Shown here piece after piece: positions 1 to 13,081 of a stretch of 64,000 nt of DNA (positions are counted from its first letter, which is position 1; the number at the start of each line of letters is the position of its first letter). A program made the position numbers and the translations under genes. The DNA is from Vanilla planifolia (taxonomy: Eukaryota > Streptophyta > Magnoliopsida > Asparagales > Orchidaceae). Location: the NCBI GenBank assembly GCA_023846275.1, contig CM043875.1, positions 9,233,958-9,297,957 of the forward strand. The letters are read 5' to 3'. The notes under the pieces are model-generated. The model was not told the origin of the DNA. It did no database searches and was given only the letters and a program-made list of their open reading frames with translations.

Positions 1-1303
1 ATGATATTTAGATGATGGTAACCTTGGATAATTAAAATAAGACTTAGGGTTAAAACCCTAAATTATCTTAATTAGGGTATGGAGAATCTTAAATAATAGA
101 TTTATGGTCAAGAGAAACCGTTGACCTACTAAGCTGTTTATTAAGATGAAAAGTCCTTATATGATAGATTTAAATTAAGTAACCTAACTAATACTAGATA
201 GTGATGGATTAAAGTTAGTTGAATGCTAAAAGACAATAATGTGATTTTAATTACGTAAGAATTAGACGTAACAGACCTTTGATTATGCATGTTCATTTAG
301 GAGATTGTAGGTTAGCTACTTTACTCCCTTGGTCTGGAGATAATAGATACATATAGTTGATTGAGCATGTAAAAAGAGTGCTAGATCACATGATAAGAAT
401 CTACAAGATTGGCTAAAATCCATTATATAAAAAGTATCAAGAGGGAATAATCAAACATTCAGTTTTGTAGGGAATAAATGATGTATTATGATTATATTGG
501 GAAATACATATGGTTGTTAAGAACTCTTAGATCCATGCGAGGTTTGCTCGTATGATTTATATTACCTTAAAGAATGCTAGATTACAAGATGTGATAGGAG
601 TACTAAGTTCTATCATGATTTTATTAAATAAGAGAGTGTATTAGATTAGTAAAGAAATACTAAGCATTTGGTCAGTCATGTCATAAGGTTATGTAATGAA
701 TTAGTTGGTAGATAGTGATGTCATTATAGGAGCTAAAAAATGATACTATTTATTTACATGATTTAATTAGTTATTGTATATACACTTCTTGGTTATTATA
801 TATTAGTTTCATAGTATGGCTAAAAACTTTTTTATTGAGCCACTTAGCTCATCCCTTATATTTTTGTAAAATGTGGGAGCTAAGAATTCACTAGAAATCA
901 AACTAAAAAGTATTAAAATTACTATATTAATTGGATGATCCATTTTCTTGTATTTCATTATTAATAATAGTAGAGTTGATATTTTATGTCATTAGTTGTA
1001 TTTTTGTTGGACAAGGGACTATATTAGATTGTTATAGTAGACTTGGTAGTTTCTAATTATGCTCTTTCTATTTGACTTTGGTCATTATTTATGGTGCTTC
1101 TTTTGATCAAAATTAGATCAAGAGATTATTGATTATCATATATTTTTTTTATACACTAATTTTATGAATGAGGTTTTTGTTGGATTACTATTATTTTAGC
1201 ATTTACATCTCTTTATATCATTAGTTGTAAGTACATTATATAAATGTGATCTTTTGGATTTTGGTTACACTTGAGGTTTTGAAAACAAAAACAAATATAA
1301 CAC
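1..1303 (+). mobile_element. Partial LTR, family A (Ty3/gypsy), plus orientation
   Basis: Read in reverse complement, this stretch follows the left part of the family-A LTRs at 2434 and 9507. The block at about 270-560 corresponds in reverse to 3180-3400 (shared features: a 'tagcactct' segment, 'tgtaattat', 'gatcaagggtct'). The end, ttacacttgaggttttgaaa at 1268 onward, is the reverse of the 'ttttcaaaaccacaagtgtaa' start of the others. It therefore runs opposite to nearly every other LTR on this side of the window. It is cut by the window edge and ends near 1303. No target duplication can be tested. It is an old, broken fossil. Confidence 0.7.
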
Positions 1304-1545
1304 ATAATCTTAGTAGATTAGACTTTCTCTAACTCTTCTTAGACCTAATCACTATCTATGGAGGCTCTTAGTATAGCTCTGTGTTCTGATCATCTCTATC
1401 AAGGAAAAATATCATACTAATATACATAAGATAGATTAAAATACATAAGTAATACATCTAGCTCATTCAATCCAAAGTCTTACTACTTCTTACCTTAATA
1501 AACCAAAACCTAATATGCCCAGGGATGCCTTAAACTCTAACCTTG
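1304..1545. other. Probable retroelement leader remnant
   Basis: About 240 bases lie between the plus-strand LTR end and the primer-binding-site-like sequence of the next LTR. No coding motif is visible. Its position suggests the untranslated leader of the minus-strand element whose LTR starts at 1563. This is inference from position only. Confidence 0.35.
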
Positions 1546-1557
1546 GTTATGATAATA
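1546..1557 (-). other. Primer-binding-site-like sequence (initiator tRNA-Met type), decayed
   Basis: gttatgataata resembles GCTCTGATACCA, the reverse complement of the usual plant retroelement primer-binding site TGGTATCAGAGC. It matches 8 of 12 positions. It lies 5 bases left of an LTR that begins TGTGACACC, which is the expected spacing for a minus-strand element. Confidence 0.5.
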
Positions 1558-2433
1558 AAGTTTGTGACACCTGGACTTTTTTTTGCATATTTTTCTTTAA
1601 AATCCTAGGATGCAACAAAACCTATACACAATTCCACTTACTTGGCTAACTACATTACACTACCTAGGTTTGATATTTAAATTAGGAGTCTTGACTCCCA
1701 AATTTGATCATATTTCTCATGGTGTGTCACTCAAAATGAACCATGTCCTTTTACCAATAGATAACCAAGCTAATTCAAAAACTTGCCCTATTTTGGGGTC
1801 CCTACCAACCACATTAGCATATACATGATACAAAAAACATACTTAAATTTTTTATAATATCTATACATACCCATAGTGCCAATGTGTCTCATAAAATCCA
1901 TAAATAAAAAATCCATCATATTAGAGACAATATATAAGTGGCAAATGTCTAATGATAATGAAAAAAGTTTAATACAATAGAAAAGTTCCTTCAAATAGAA
2001 TATCATTGCGATAAATGAAACATGGTCATTGTTACAACTAAGTTCTCATGAAATGCAATGATGCAATATCAAAACTATCAGATGCAATGACTTGGTGACT
2101 CTCATCTCTATCTTCAATGAAAGCTCCTAACTTCATAGACCTAAATGTAATGTAAGGAGCGAGCCAAAAAAATCTCATAAAGGAATCCTCAAGTCATGAT
2201 ATAAAAATAATCAATAAAAATGGATTTTAGCCTTATTATAAATAATGATATCATGTAGTTAACTACTATAACCAATATCATGAGTAGTGATATCATGTAG
2301 GAGTATCTCAACCTACTAAAATAAATTAATGCATAATAAAGGATACTACAATAGAAGAATTACCTAATATGTAGTTAACTAGATCCTTAATGTCCAATGA
2401 ATAATCTAGCACTTCATTCAAGACTGTGAGAGC

Positions 2434-5400
2434 TATAACACATAATTTTGTTTTTCAAAACCACAAGTGTAATCATTCCAAATTCAGAATGTCAAACTTA
2501 CTTACAATTTCATTATAGTTTTGTACAAATATTATTATGTTAAGAAATCCACATAATTAATAAACCACTCAAATTTAAATATAATCCAATACAATATTAT
2601 GAATAATCACTAAAATTTGATAAAAGCATAACAACAACTACCAAGTCTAAATAATAATCCAATATAATCACATGTCTAATAAATATAATTGATAACAAAT
2701 AATATCATATCTACTACTAGTGATATTAAAATAAAAATGATAAATTATCTAAATTTTGTATTAAGTCTAAAGATCTTTAGCTTGATTCTTACTTAACTCA
2801 TAGCTCCAATGTCCTATAAATATGTCATGGGGTGAGCTAGAAAGCTTAATAAGGAATCCTTAAGCCTTACCATAAAACTAATATGTAATATCCAAGGAAT
2901 ATATGTAGTAATTGAATAAATCATATAAATGATTAGCATCAATCCTAACTATCATAAGCATTACAACTATTTGCTAAACTAATATCTATTTTCATAGTAT
3001 AACTAATTAGATTCTTAATGTCTCCTATTTGGTTTAATATACTCTAATATCTAAGAGAATCATGATAGGACTTGGCAGTCCTATCACATAAGATAATCCA
3101 ACACTCAAAAAATAATGTCAGTCATACAGGCCAATCCCAAAGGATTCTAAGAGTCTTCTATAATCACATGTACTCCCTTAAATAACACAACACATAATGT
3201 GACTCTCTTTAGGACTAAATGTTCTATTGTTTCCTCTCAAGATTATTTTTTTTTATAACATCTAACTAAGCTTGGAGGTTCTTACCACATAATCTAGCAC
3301 TCTTATAGGTTTAACCATCCATGTGTAATTATGGCTAGGTCAAAGGAGTAGGATAATTAACATATCTATCTCTTAAGTGAGTGTACATGATCAAGGGTCT
3401 ATTACATCTAAATATCCTAGGTTTTCACTAAATGCTAACTTAGTTATTTGGAATATCTCAGCCCATTTTTTCTTATTTTTAGTCATTTTGTTTTTATCTA
3501 AAACCTTACCTATTTAGAAAAATCTTAATGCTCATAAAGCATTGGCTTTTACCTTTAGGTTTCATATATAATTAATTACCATTAAATCTAGGTTCATACA
3601 TGTTTTACTAGTGACTCACGTTTACTTCATAGGTAATTCTAAATCACCATAACCATTTTACAGCCTCTCTTAGGCCACCATACATCTCCTAAATCATCAT
3701 TTAGGTGTAATCACATGCCTTAAGAGCCAAATTAAGATCACTCAAATTCTTACCCATGGAACCTGATCATACAAAGGGTTTAGTCAACATCATTATCTTT
3801 GTATTTTCCTTGGCAAGACCTAACATATCCATAATCCTATCCCAAGATTCTCTAACTTCATCCAAGGTCATGAGTGAGAGCTTAGCTATCCAAAGTCTAA
3901 CTATAGGCTTACAAATTATGTTTTCTTATTCATCACTTGGACATTCTATTATATGCTCCTTTCCATGGATTATTCTTATGCCATTAAGTTTAATTCTAGA
4001 GCAAAACTTACCTCACATGGCTATAATAAAATACCTTAAATTTTCTAATTAAACTCTACTATCGATTATGTGTTATCCATAAGTCCTATAGCTTAAAGTC
4101 TTATTCCAACTTAGTAGTTCTAGTTTTAACCAAACACTATGTTTGCTAAGCACATCTTTACTCAACCTAGCCTTCTTCTAAAGCTTTAAATAGAGCCCTC
4201 CATGGTGCCCCAATAAGAAATCAAGGACTACTCAAACATTAGAATCCATCTATTTTTTCTTAAAGATTGGATGTATGCCTCGCATGACTTTGCCAAGTCA
4301 TGATTCCTTGTCTCCTAAACAAACCTAAGACAAAGAAGATGCTTGGCCCCAACTTTAACTAAGGTTTTGCTTCAATTCTAAATGTTATTAAATGGTTTAT
4401 TTCTTAGAATAAGGTGTGAAAGATTTCATATGGCCACTTATATTATTTTTCTATATAGTTTCATAATATGTACGCATCTTCACCATGTCTTGCTATCAAC
4501 TAAACTTGTTAAAAGTTTAAAACACATCTATAGTACCTTGCATAAAATAAGGAATTAGATTCATACAAAAATCATGGATTGGTATCAATTTTTCTTAGTA
4601 CTTGGCTCATCTTATCGTAAAACTCACGAATAAGAAAGTAGTAAACATTGCATATAATCTACTTAGTCATGCATTCATTCTTCTTGGAACTAATAAAGAT
4701 TTTATTAGAGATCTTAAATTTTAGAAAATATCATAAGAAAACAAGATTATCTTGTTTGGTTCATGAAGGTTAATCACAAATAATCTTGCCAAACTTTTTG
4801 TTGTAATTTTTATAATGCTCCATGTTTAATCAACCAATAAGGCATAAAATTTAGCATGATATTCAACTTAATATTTATAAACATGTATCAATTAAGGGTT
4901 ATTTTACATTGTCAATTTATTATTCTATAGTCATCTTTTACATGCAACTATAATCAAAATTAGATATGCAACATAACATATGATCATGGATTCTACTTTG
5001 CATTCGCAAGTATAATGTTTCAACTTTTTAGCATGGTTCCATTAAAGATATTGCATGAAAAAGAAAGGCACATAGCCAATTTTTTATTTCAAAATAAATC
5101 CACCATAGTCTTGTGTAGAAAAAAATCCATCATTCAAAATCAAAATTCATAAAGAGGAAGGTAGGGTTATAAGATTTCCAAGGTTCCACTTGCATTTAGA
5201 AAAATATTTCATTCTTATCTTGCTTAAATCTTAGCTAGGTTTAATACATGAACTCAAGGGTCATCTTTTCTAAAACAAAGGCCTATGCAGGACTTCTCTT
5301 TAATTAGATCCTTACTTTCAAGCTTAAGCCCTCCACCTTCTTTCTCATGGCTTAACTTGGTTTTTCTTCTTAGTATGCTCTAGTTGGCCTCTCAAAGATC

Positions 5401-5999
5401 CCTTGTTTAATAGGTTTTCTAAAACTCTTAAAAAACATCATAAGAGTCTGTATAGCCTTTTTAAACTAAGGTTTTAAGTTAAGATGAACCAATTTTGATT
5501 TGGTGTAACTGCGACTCAAGTATTTAAACCAAACCTTAATCCACATCTTTGTGGTCATTCAAATTCAATTCCTAAAGCTAAGGAATCAAATGAAATGTTT
5601 AGCAAATAGATATATTCTTTTATTAGTTTCTTTCTATACTTATTTTCCCTTAAAATTCATTAATATAATACATATATTATCATTCCTTTTTAATCCCATT
5701 ATCCTCACCCACCACTTGTAATTTTTAATAATCTTATCAATATATTTCTTGCATTAATAATTGAATAATAATGAGGCTAAGAGATAAAAATAATAATACA
5801 AATGAAATCATAAGCTTAGTTTTTTAAGCATTAAGCCAATTCAAGGCTTTGTGGTGCAACCTAGATCTTACCATTCAACATTGCTTCAAATTCAAAATTC
5901 ATAATTAAACTTAAAATTTTAAATTATAATACACAAAATAAAACATAATTTGATGAAATAATTTTCGCAATAATATGACAAAAAATGTTGTGTATAATA
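2434..5999 (-). mobile_element. Solo LTR, family A (Ty3/gypsy), nested in LTR A'
   Basis: This is a 3.57-kb copy of the LTR that flanks the element at 9507-20936, in the same orientation and of almost the same length (3,566 versus 3,575 bases). It starts tataacaca...caaaaccacaagtgtaa (compare tgtcacaac...caagtgtaa at 9507) and ends tgttgtgtataata (compare gtgagtgtaaca at 13081). It is flanked by AGAGC on the left and AGAAC on the right, which would be a 5-bp target duplication with one later change. No internal region accompanies it. The usual explanation is recombination between the two LTRs of a former full element. Confidence 0.8.
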
Positions 6000-6399
6000 A
6001 GAACAATGGCATGATGTTGAGCACTCTAAATCATCACAAAAAATGACTCTCCATAATTGAGGCTCTACTAATCATGTGGGCTAGCACCTTCTAAGGTTTT
6101 AAAAGTCCTCAATACATGTGGCACTCCTCATCATATTCTTTGGCACATCCATGACTCTTTGTGAAAACTATATAAGAATTGTCACATAGCAACACCTAGT
6201 GTCTATGAAAATATGATCTAACACTCCATAAACTAGGGTTACCAGTCATGCAAAATGATTACCTTCTTATTTGGTGGGAGTCATAATTAATAACCTACTT
6301 ATTCCTTTTCTTGGGAGTTTAAAGTCTGAGGTTCACTACATCAACCTTTATAATTCATCAAGATTCTTTTATCATGTTGGTATTATTTTAAAGTATTAT

Positions 6400-6705
6400 T
6401 ACTATCTATCTGGGTTACTCTAAGATATTCTTTTAACCTTAATATACTATCTTAGATGATCCTAAGATTTCTTCCAAACTTTAATTAGTTATCAATCCAT
6501 TTTAAGGTTCTTAAAAACCCTAATAAGTATCTTAGCATTCTAGGATTTCTCTTAATCTCTTAATTAGTTATCTTAATAAGGTAGAATTTCTCTAACCAAC
6601 TACCTAAGATACCTTAGGGTTTCTTCTAAGCTCAAGTTCAACTATCTAGGGTATCTTAAAGTCTTTTTAAATTGTAATTAATCTATTTAAGGTACCTTAC
6701 CTTAT
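6400..6705. repeat. Degenerate ~41-45-bp tandem repeat in LTR A'
   Basis: About seven diverged units follow one another. Each carries a 'ctaag/cttag' core, a 'ggtttct' or 'gatttct' segment and often an 'attagtt' ending: for example 'atcttagcattctaggattt', then 'atcttaataaggtagaattt', then 'cctaagataccttagggttt'. The family-A LTRs lack a comparable run, so the expansion is specific to the A' subfamily. Confidence 0.5.
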
Positions 6706-7384
6706 TGAATTTCACACTTATGATTAGTCTTTGCCTTAACCTATGTCCAGTATCTTTACTAAGATCTCTTTGCCTTTTCGGGCTTTCACTTGATCATTCA
6801 CTCAAGTTCTAATCCTTGGCTTTAACCCTTGAGCTTATTTTCTAAGTCATAGTCGATCTTTTGAACCTAGATTAACAAGAGTTCCACTCATGACTTTTAT
6901 GCTTCATAGGCAAACTTGAGCTATTGTGCCATTCTTAAATGTCTTTCTTGAGCCACACAAATCACTTAGTTTATCATCTGAGATGTTTAACCAATGTCCT
7001 CAGAGCCTAAAGGAGCAACTCATGGCCTTACCTAATAATTAAAGTCAAACTTAGGGTTAGCCATAACATATTACAGTCTGTTTAGCCCCTTGGTCAAACT
7101 CTGCACCTTTTCCTCAAGCCATACATAATCTTCTTCTGAACCCTATGCTCCACTAATCCAAGAGTCTTTCAAGTCAAGTCCTTTAAGGAGTCTTCAAGGT
7201 TACAACAATCATTATATGTCCTTGTTCCTAACCATAATTCTTACATTAAGGTTCACACTTTTTAAATCAAAACATAAACCTAATCACTAGACACAAATCA
7301 TGATTATCATCATTCTATTTCATAGTATGCTTATAAGGTTCCTTACCTAGACCTCTCTTTCTAAGGCTACCCCTGGTCTTAACA

Positions 7385-7550
7385 AAATTTAAAATCCAAG
7401 CTTTAATATATTTAAATTTTAAATCCTAGACTTTTAAATTCTAAACCATAAACATTTAAATTTCAAGCCCTAACATATTCAAATTTCAAATCGTAAGACA
7501 TTTAAATTTCAACCCTAAGACCTTTGAATTTACCTTAAAGTGTTCAACTT
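7385..7550. repeat. Degenerate ~25-28-bp tandem repeat in LTR A'
   Basis: Five to seven units of the general form catttaaatttcaagcccta follow one another ('catttaaatttcaagcccta', 'catattcaaatttcaaatcg', 'catttaaatttcaaccctaa'). The same array recurs in the homologous LTR fragment at about 54485-54595, so it is an inherited part of this LTR subfamily. Confidence 0.65.
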
Positions 7551-8708
7551 TTAAGCCATAGATTTCATACCTGGCTAAGTTTGTTACTGCTAATCTTAAT
7601 CATACTAGGCAAATATACTAATTTTTCTTTACTAAACCTAATAGAAACTTAAACACTAATCACTCATAACAAAATCACAATTATGGTTGCTAAAATACCT
7701 ATGAGCTTCACTAACCTATCCTTCTTCTAAGCTTAGATCCAAGCTTCTTATCTAGAAACCAAGAGCCCTCAATCACTTCAAAAGCTATCAAGGTAATCTC
7801 AAAATCTTAACAAAGCCTTACATGGCCTTAATTGAGTCATGTAGTCAAACCATCAAAGCATACCTTAGGAATTTAACCACTTGGTTGCAAGAAATCATCA
7901 CTAACATTAAACTAAAATTGTAATTTCCATCTTCATAACATAATTTTGGGATGTAATTGAACAAGATTTAGTCATATACATGAAATATAAATAAATCAAT
8001 CAATAAACATTAGTTCTTGGAATCATAAATATGGAATAAACTATTATTTAGAAAACAAAATCATAGCACGGTCTTTACAACATGGTTGTTTTCCTCTTTA
8101 ACATGAAATAAACATACATCATCCATGGTTTTTTTCTTAAGCATAAAATAATCTATATTATGATGAGTTTCATCTCAACTTAATTAAATATTTTGCATGA
8201 TAATACTCACATTGAGGAAATCATAAGTCTCTAGCATGGTATCATTCTTAACATTAAACAAGGTAGATTCACATTTTCATGTAAAGATCATAATGTCAAG
8301 TGAATCAAGTGTTAAGCATGTATTTAACCACAAAACAATAATGGTTAAGGTTCCATCATCATGAACTTAATTTTTAAAAAATTAGATATAGTTTTTGTAT
8401 GTGAAGGAAACATAGCATAAAACCTCATGATCTTGGACAATTATAGTATCATGCATAAATATGACACTATCCAATTATTACCTAACATATATCTAAATTT
8501 AATGAAAGTTCTTAAGATTCATCCTATCTTTAAAACTAAGTATTGAATTACACTTAGAAATAAACTTCTTCTTCTTTTCAAATTTGTTATTTCCTCTTTA
8601 TTTCTTTTCATAGCTTGCACTTTATCCTTGGTTCCTCTTTGATTAGTTCTTCCTTGCAATGAGTCATAACTATGGTTTCTAAAACTCTAATTGAGCACTT
8701 TAGATATC

Positions 8709-8717
8709 CTTATATAG
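8709..8717 (-). promoter_or_regulatory. TATA box of LTR A'
   Basis: Read on the minus strand the sequence is CTCTATATAAGGATATC. It sits inside the LTR with about 400 bases of upstream (U3) sequence to its right. It resembles a good plant TATA box and would have driven transcription leftward into the element. There is no evidence that it is active now. Confidence 0.5.
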
Positions 8718-9122
8718 AGCAAGATAACAAACTCATATAATTAAGGTGCATCATGCCAAGTTAGCTAAGGTATGGGTTTATCCAAATCTCTACTTAAGTT
8801 GGCATGCATTCAATAGCAAATTTTAAATTTTAAACTTATTCTTAGTAACCACCTTGATTTTTAATTTTAGGAATTCCATAACAACTAAGCCTTCAATTCA
8901 TAGTTTAGATATGAATAAAAGAATACAAGGTCAACCTAACTTTTAATCTTCCTATAAAGAAATCAAGTATTCAAATTTTAAAAGTATTTAAATTTTAAAT
9001 GCCAACTAACATTTAAAATTTAAATAGCCAACTTGAAGAAAAAGACATACCTTGGGTTGGCCTAAAGCTTATAAGGATATTATCTAAGTTAGAAAATTTA
9101 AGTAGTGTAATAATGTCCAACA

Positions 9123-9501
9123 CCTAATGTAATTACCAAGCTTCTACACTAAAATCACACAAAATACTGGTAAGTGCAAACCATTATTATAGAAAACCAT
9201 AAATGGACCTATAGAGGGTTCAAAAGAATTGTAAGACCTAAAAAACTGAATATAATAGAATTGGAACAATAAGCTCTTTACAATATTCCTATAATCATAA
9301 CTCAAGTATTCTATGGCACAAACTAAATATAAAAGAATCTTTTAATAAGGTTACCAAATGCTTGTAAAGAGAAAGACAAAAGATTCTTAAACAATAGTTT
9401 CAAAACAACCCATTCTTTATTGGAATGCCTCAACTATTTTGTACAAAAGATCAAGGTTGGTTGGTGCAAAATCTCACATAATAAAATGATATGAAATTTG
9501 C
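9123..9501. other. Unassigned flank between two retroelements
   Basis: These are 380 AT-rich bases between the end of LTR A' and the target duplication of the next element. I see no coding potential, repeat or RNA gene. It may be pre-insertion host DNA or an older element beyond recognition. Confidence 0.4.
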
Positions 9502-9506
9502 ATTAG
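9502..9506. repeat. Left 5-bp target site duplication (ATTAG)
   Basis: ATTAG lies directly before the LTR start TGTCACAAC and is repeated at 20937-20941 directly after the other end. A 5-bp duplication is typical of Ty3/gypsy integration. Confidence 0.75.
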
Positions 9507-12500
9507 TGTCACAACTTTTTTTTTGAAAATCACAAGTGTAAGCAAAATTCAAATGATCACAATATCAAAATATACCTATAATTAACATCATAAAAAGGTG
9601 AAAAATTCTATCATGTTAAATATCCAACTATTTTTCTCATCCATAAAACTAAAGCATAAATAAAATGTTTATAAAAGAAATAAATCTCTTAATCCAAATC
9701 TAATATGAGAAAATATCATAAATAATTACTAAATTCTAAACTAAAATATAGTAGTTCAAAACTATATATGTAACAACTAAGTAAATCATGTAAATAAATT
9801 ATATCAATTTTTAACAACTATTAAGACATCATAATCTATTAGCTTATTTAATATATGCCATATAAGGTGTACAACCAAATTCTTAGTATCCCCTTTTTAA
9901 TTTAATACACACTTCTTTTCACGAGAATAATGAATGAACCTAGCATTCCTATCACATCGTCGATCACATTGGCTAACCCCTTAGTTTTAAGAGTCCTCAA
10001 CAATCATATGTGCTTCCTTTTATAACATAAAAATAATATGTTTCCTTATGAGACTGAATGTGTAATTATTCTCACATGGGATTATTTATACAATGGTTTC
10101 CATCCAACCTTATAGATTCTTATTATTTAATCTAGCACTCTATTTGTAGGCTCAATTAATCATGTGTAATTATCTCCAAGCTAGGAGAATAATGTAACTA
10201 ACCTGCCTATCTCCTAAGTAATTATGTATGATCAAGGGTCCACTACTTTTGATCCTTACTTAATCATAATGATATCATTAACATGTAGCATTCTGTAAAC
10301 TCTAATCCATCACTATATAAGGTTAGTTAGATTTTCTTAATTTGAATCTAACAATTAAAGAATTCTCATCATAAATAGTTTTGTTTGAGTTAATCTAGAG
10401 TTTCAACCTTAAGATCTACTTCAATTATCAAAGTTTTCTATCATCTAATATCTTAGTATTTTCATTAAATCTTAATTTAGCTATTTGGAATAACTTAGCT
10501 AATTTTTTTGTATTTAATCTTATCTTGATTTCATCTAGGTCCTTACCTATCTAGGATATTTAATAAGTTAATATTGTCTTAGCTTTTACCCTTAATTTCA
10601 ATATATAGTTGGTCTTTATTATAACTAACTTTGGATTCAAACAAGTTTTATTAGAGACTCTTATGCCTCCAGGGCAACCCTATGTCACAATACCTATTTA
10701 AGACCCTTCATGAGCCACTACATATCCCCCAGATCATCATCCAAGATGTCATCATGTGACCTAATAGCATAATAAGTGTCACTCATACTCTTTCTTGAAG
10801 AACGTATTCAACCCAAGGTTTAGCCAACATTTTTATCTTATTGTTTTCATGGCTTAACTTAGCACATATGTATGACTTATTCCAAGCTCTTCTACCTCCT
10901 TCCAAAGTCATAATTAAGAGTTTAAATATCTAAAGTTTTTTATAATGAGCATAAAAGTTCAATAATGTTGTACACTTAATCCATCACTAGGACCTTTTAT
11001 TGAGGGTTTCTTTGCCATGAATAATTCTTAATCCATTACTCCTAATTCCAATGCTAGGCTTACCTTACATCATTGTGTTCAAACATCATAATCTTCTTTT
11101 TAAACCCTTATGGGCATTATACATAATACATTAAAGTTTAAATTTAGCCATAACATTTCTAAACACAACCAAACTCTTTACTAGCCAACCATATCCCAAC
11201 CAAACTTAGTCTTCTTCTAAGGCCTTAAATTGAGTTGTTCAAAGCTTTCCAACTAAACTCTAAGGGACATAAACACCTCAGAAGATATCTAAGTTCTTTT
11301 AAGGGTTGAATCCATGCTTCCCATGACTCAACCAAGGTATGGCTCAATGTTTCCCAAGCATACCCAAGACAAAGGGATACTCTATCACAATAAACCTTAA
11401 TGTTTTGACTAAATTTCTAAGATTCAAATCATGGTTTATCTTCTAAATTAAAGTTTAAATGGTGTTTATAATATTTTTCATACCTCCATGTATGGGTTTG
11501 TAACACAAATGCACATTCATATCACATCATAAAGTTATATAGCATGTATCTTCTTACTTAGCTAGATTTTTATTTCATATGAACTACTACTTGGAAAAGC
11601 ATCTATATTCAGGTATGGAATTTAATTTCAAAAAATGAAATAATAAGTAAAAAAGGATAAAATATCTTAGTTATGAGAACCATACATATTAAAACTTATC
11701 TTTTTATTATCTAAATTCCACATACATCTTAACAAGTTTATCTTCCCTTCATTTTAATAATCAAGGCTAGGCATGCAAGCATATGAACATAAAATTCACT
11801 TGTAATCAAGGCTTAATTATATCATACATTATTGCATGGTTCTTTTAGCAAAATTACACAAGAAATGATGATAAACAACTTTTAGTTGATAATAGTAATT
11901 CTATTTAATCACAATATACTGAAACTATATATTCTATATCTTAGAAAATAACTAAAGAAAAAAGAATAGAGTTCAAAATGAAACTAAATCATGTTCTATG
12001 GATTTCTATTCAAATAATGAAAAAATATGACTAAAACTAACCAATTTTTAATACAAAAAAAGATAAGAATGAATATTAATCATTCCATTATTTCCAATAA
12101 TACCTTCAAAATGAAGGAGAGGAGGAAAGGTAAAGATCTATTTGGTCTATTGTGGCATGTAATAGGTTCCCACCTTTTTATAAACAAAGGTTTAAGATTG
12201 ACTAGCTTTTATCAACATCATTTTCCAAGAATTTCCACATACATCTTAACAAGATAATTCTTTTTCTTTCTTCCTTAGATATTATCTCAATTTATTATAT
12301 GTACTCAAGGGTCATCTAACCTAGAAACTCAAGTATAGGACTTTTCCTTGATTAGATCTATCCTCACTTCAAGACTTGAGCTCCTTCCTAATGGCTTGGC
12401 ATGCTTTCTTCCTTAATATTCTCTTGGTTGGTTTCCTCAATTACTTTTTTTGCTAAGTTTTATTAAACCCTTACAAACACATCTTAAGGGTTTAAGTAGC

Positions 12501-13081
12501 CATAGCCATGCCTTCCTAATCCAAGAATTTGCTTAAGAGAAAATTGGCTAAGGTTATTTTAAGCCATGATTCACTCATTCAAGTTAAACCTCTTATAAGT
12601 AGCCCCTTTTGGATGGCCATATCTAGCTTCTAAAATTTAAGAATCTAAAGATGATATGTTAAATGATATTTCATCGTTACTTTCTTTCTCTTATATTTGT
12701 TTTCTTAAAATATTCCTCTTTTAATCCTCTAATCTTCATCCACTAACCAACTCCTAGTTTATAAGAATCTCATCCATATATTTATTATACATTGATGGTA
12801 AGATAAAAATAAGAATGAGGAATAAAATTAAGAATATAAATAAAATTACAAGCATTAAGCCCAATCTTATCAAGGCTCATGTAGTGCAACTCAAGCCTTG
12901 TCATTCAACCATACCTTTCAATACTAATAATTTAAATTTCAAAATTCAAAGTTTAATTTACCCATATTCTAAATTTAAAAACATTTAATTTAAATTTTAA
13001 ATTTTAAATTTTAAATCATAATAAAACACATACCTTGGTTAAAAAAATTATAATAGTCTAGCCATGAATGTGAGTGTAACA
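9507..13081 (-). repeat. 3' LTR of the 9507-20936 element (family A)
   Basis: This LTR is 3,575 bases long, starting tgtcacaac and ending gtgtaaca (TG...CA). Landmarks shared in order with the right LTR include 'aaaataatatgtttccttatgagactgaa' (10026; compare 18188), 'gactagcttttatcaacatcattttccaag' (12199; compare 20050) and 'aaaattacaagcattaa' (12842; compare 20714). An LTR of this size is unusually long for plants but within the range known for Tekay/Del elements. Confidence 0.9.

Larger units (their letters stand above)
1563..9122 (-). mobile_element. LTR of subfamily A', minus orientation, split by a nested solo LTR
   Basis: The LTR begins TGTGACACC at 1563 next to a primer-binding-site-like sequence and ends near 9122. 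Removing the nested LTR at 2434-5999 leaves about 4.0 kb. The two arms are continuous against family A. The left arm carries the 'gaatcctcaagtcatgatataaaa' block (compare 2852). The right arm resumes at the equivalent point and carries 'aacctacttatt...tttaaagtctgaggttcac' (compare 3350). A second copy of the 6720-8600 part occurs at 53715-56220. A likely TATA box on the minus strand lies at 8709-8717. The internal region of this element is missing apart from the short leader to its left. It is an old fossil without coding content. Confidence 0.75.

Noticed and set aside
3756-4052. 98-codon open frame on the plus strand
   Set aside because: It lies inside the solo LTR and has no domain match. 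It is best explained as chance in AT-rich DNA.
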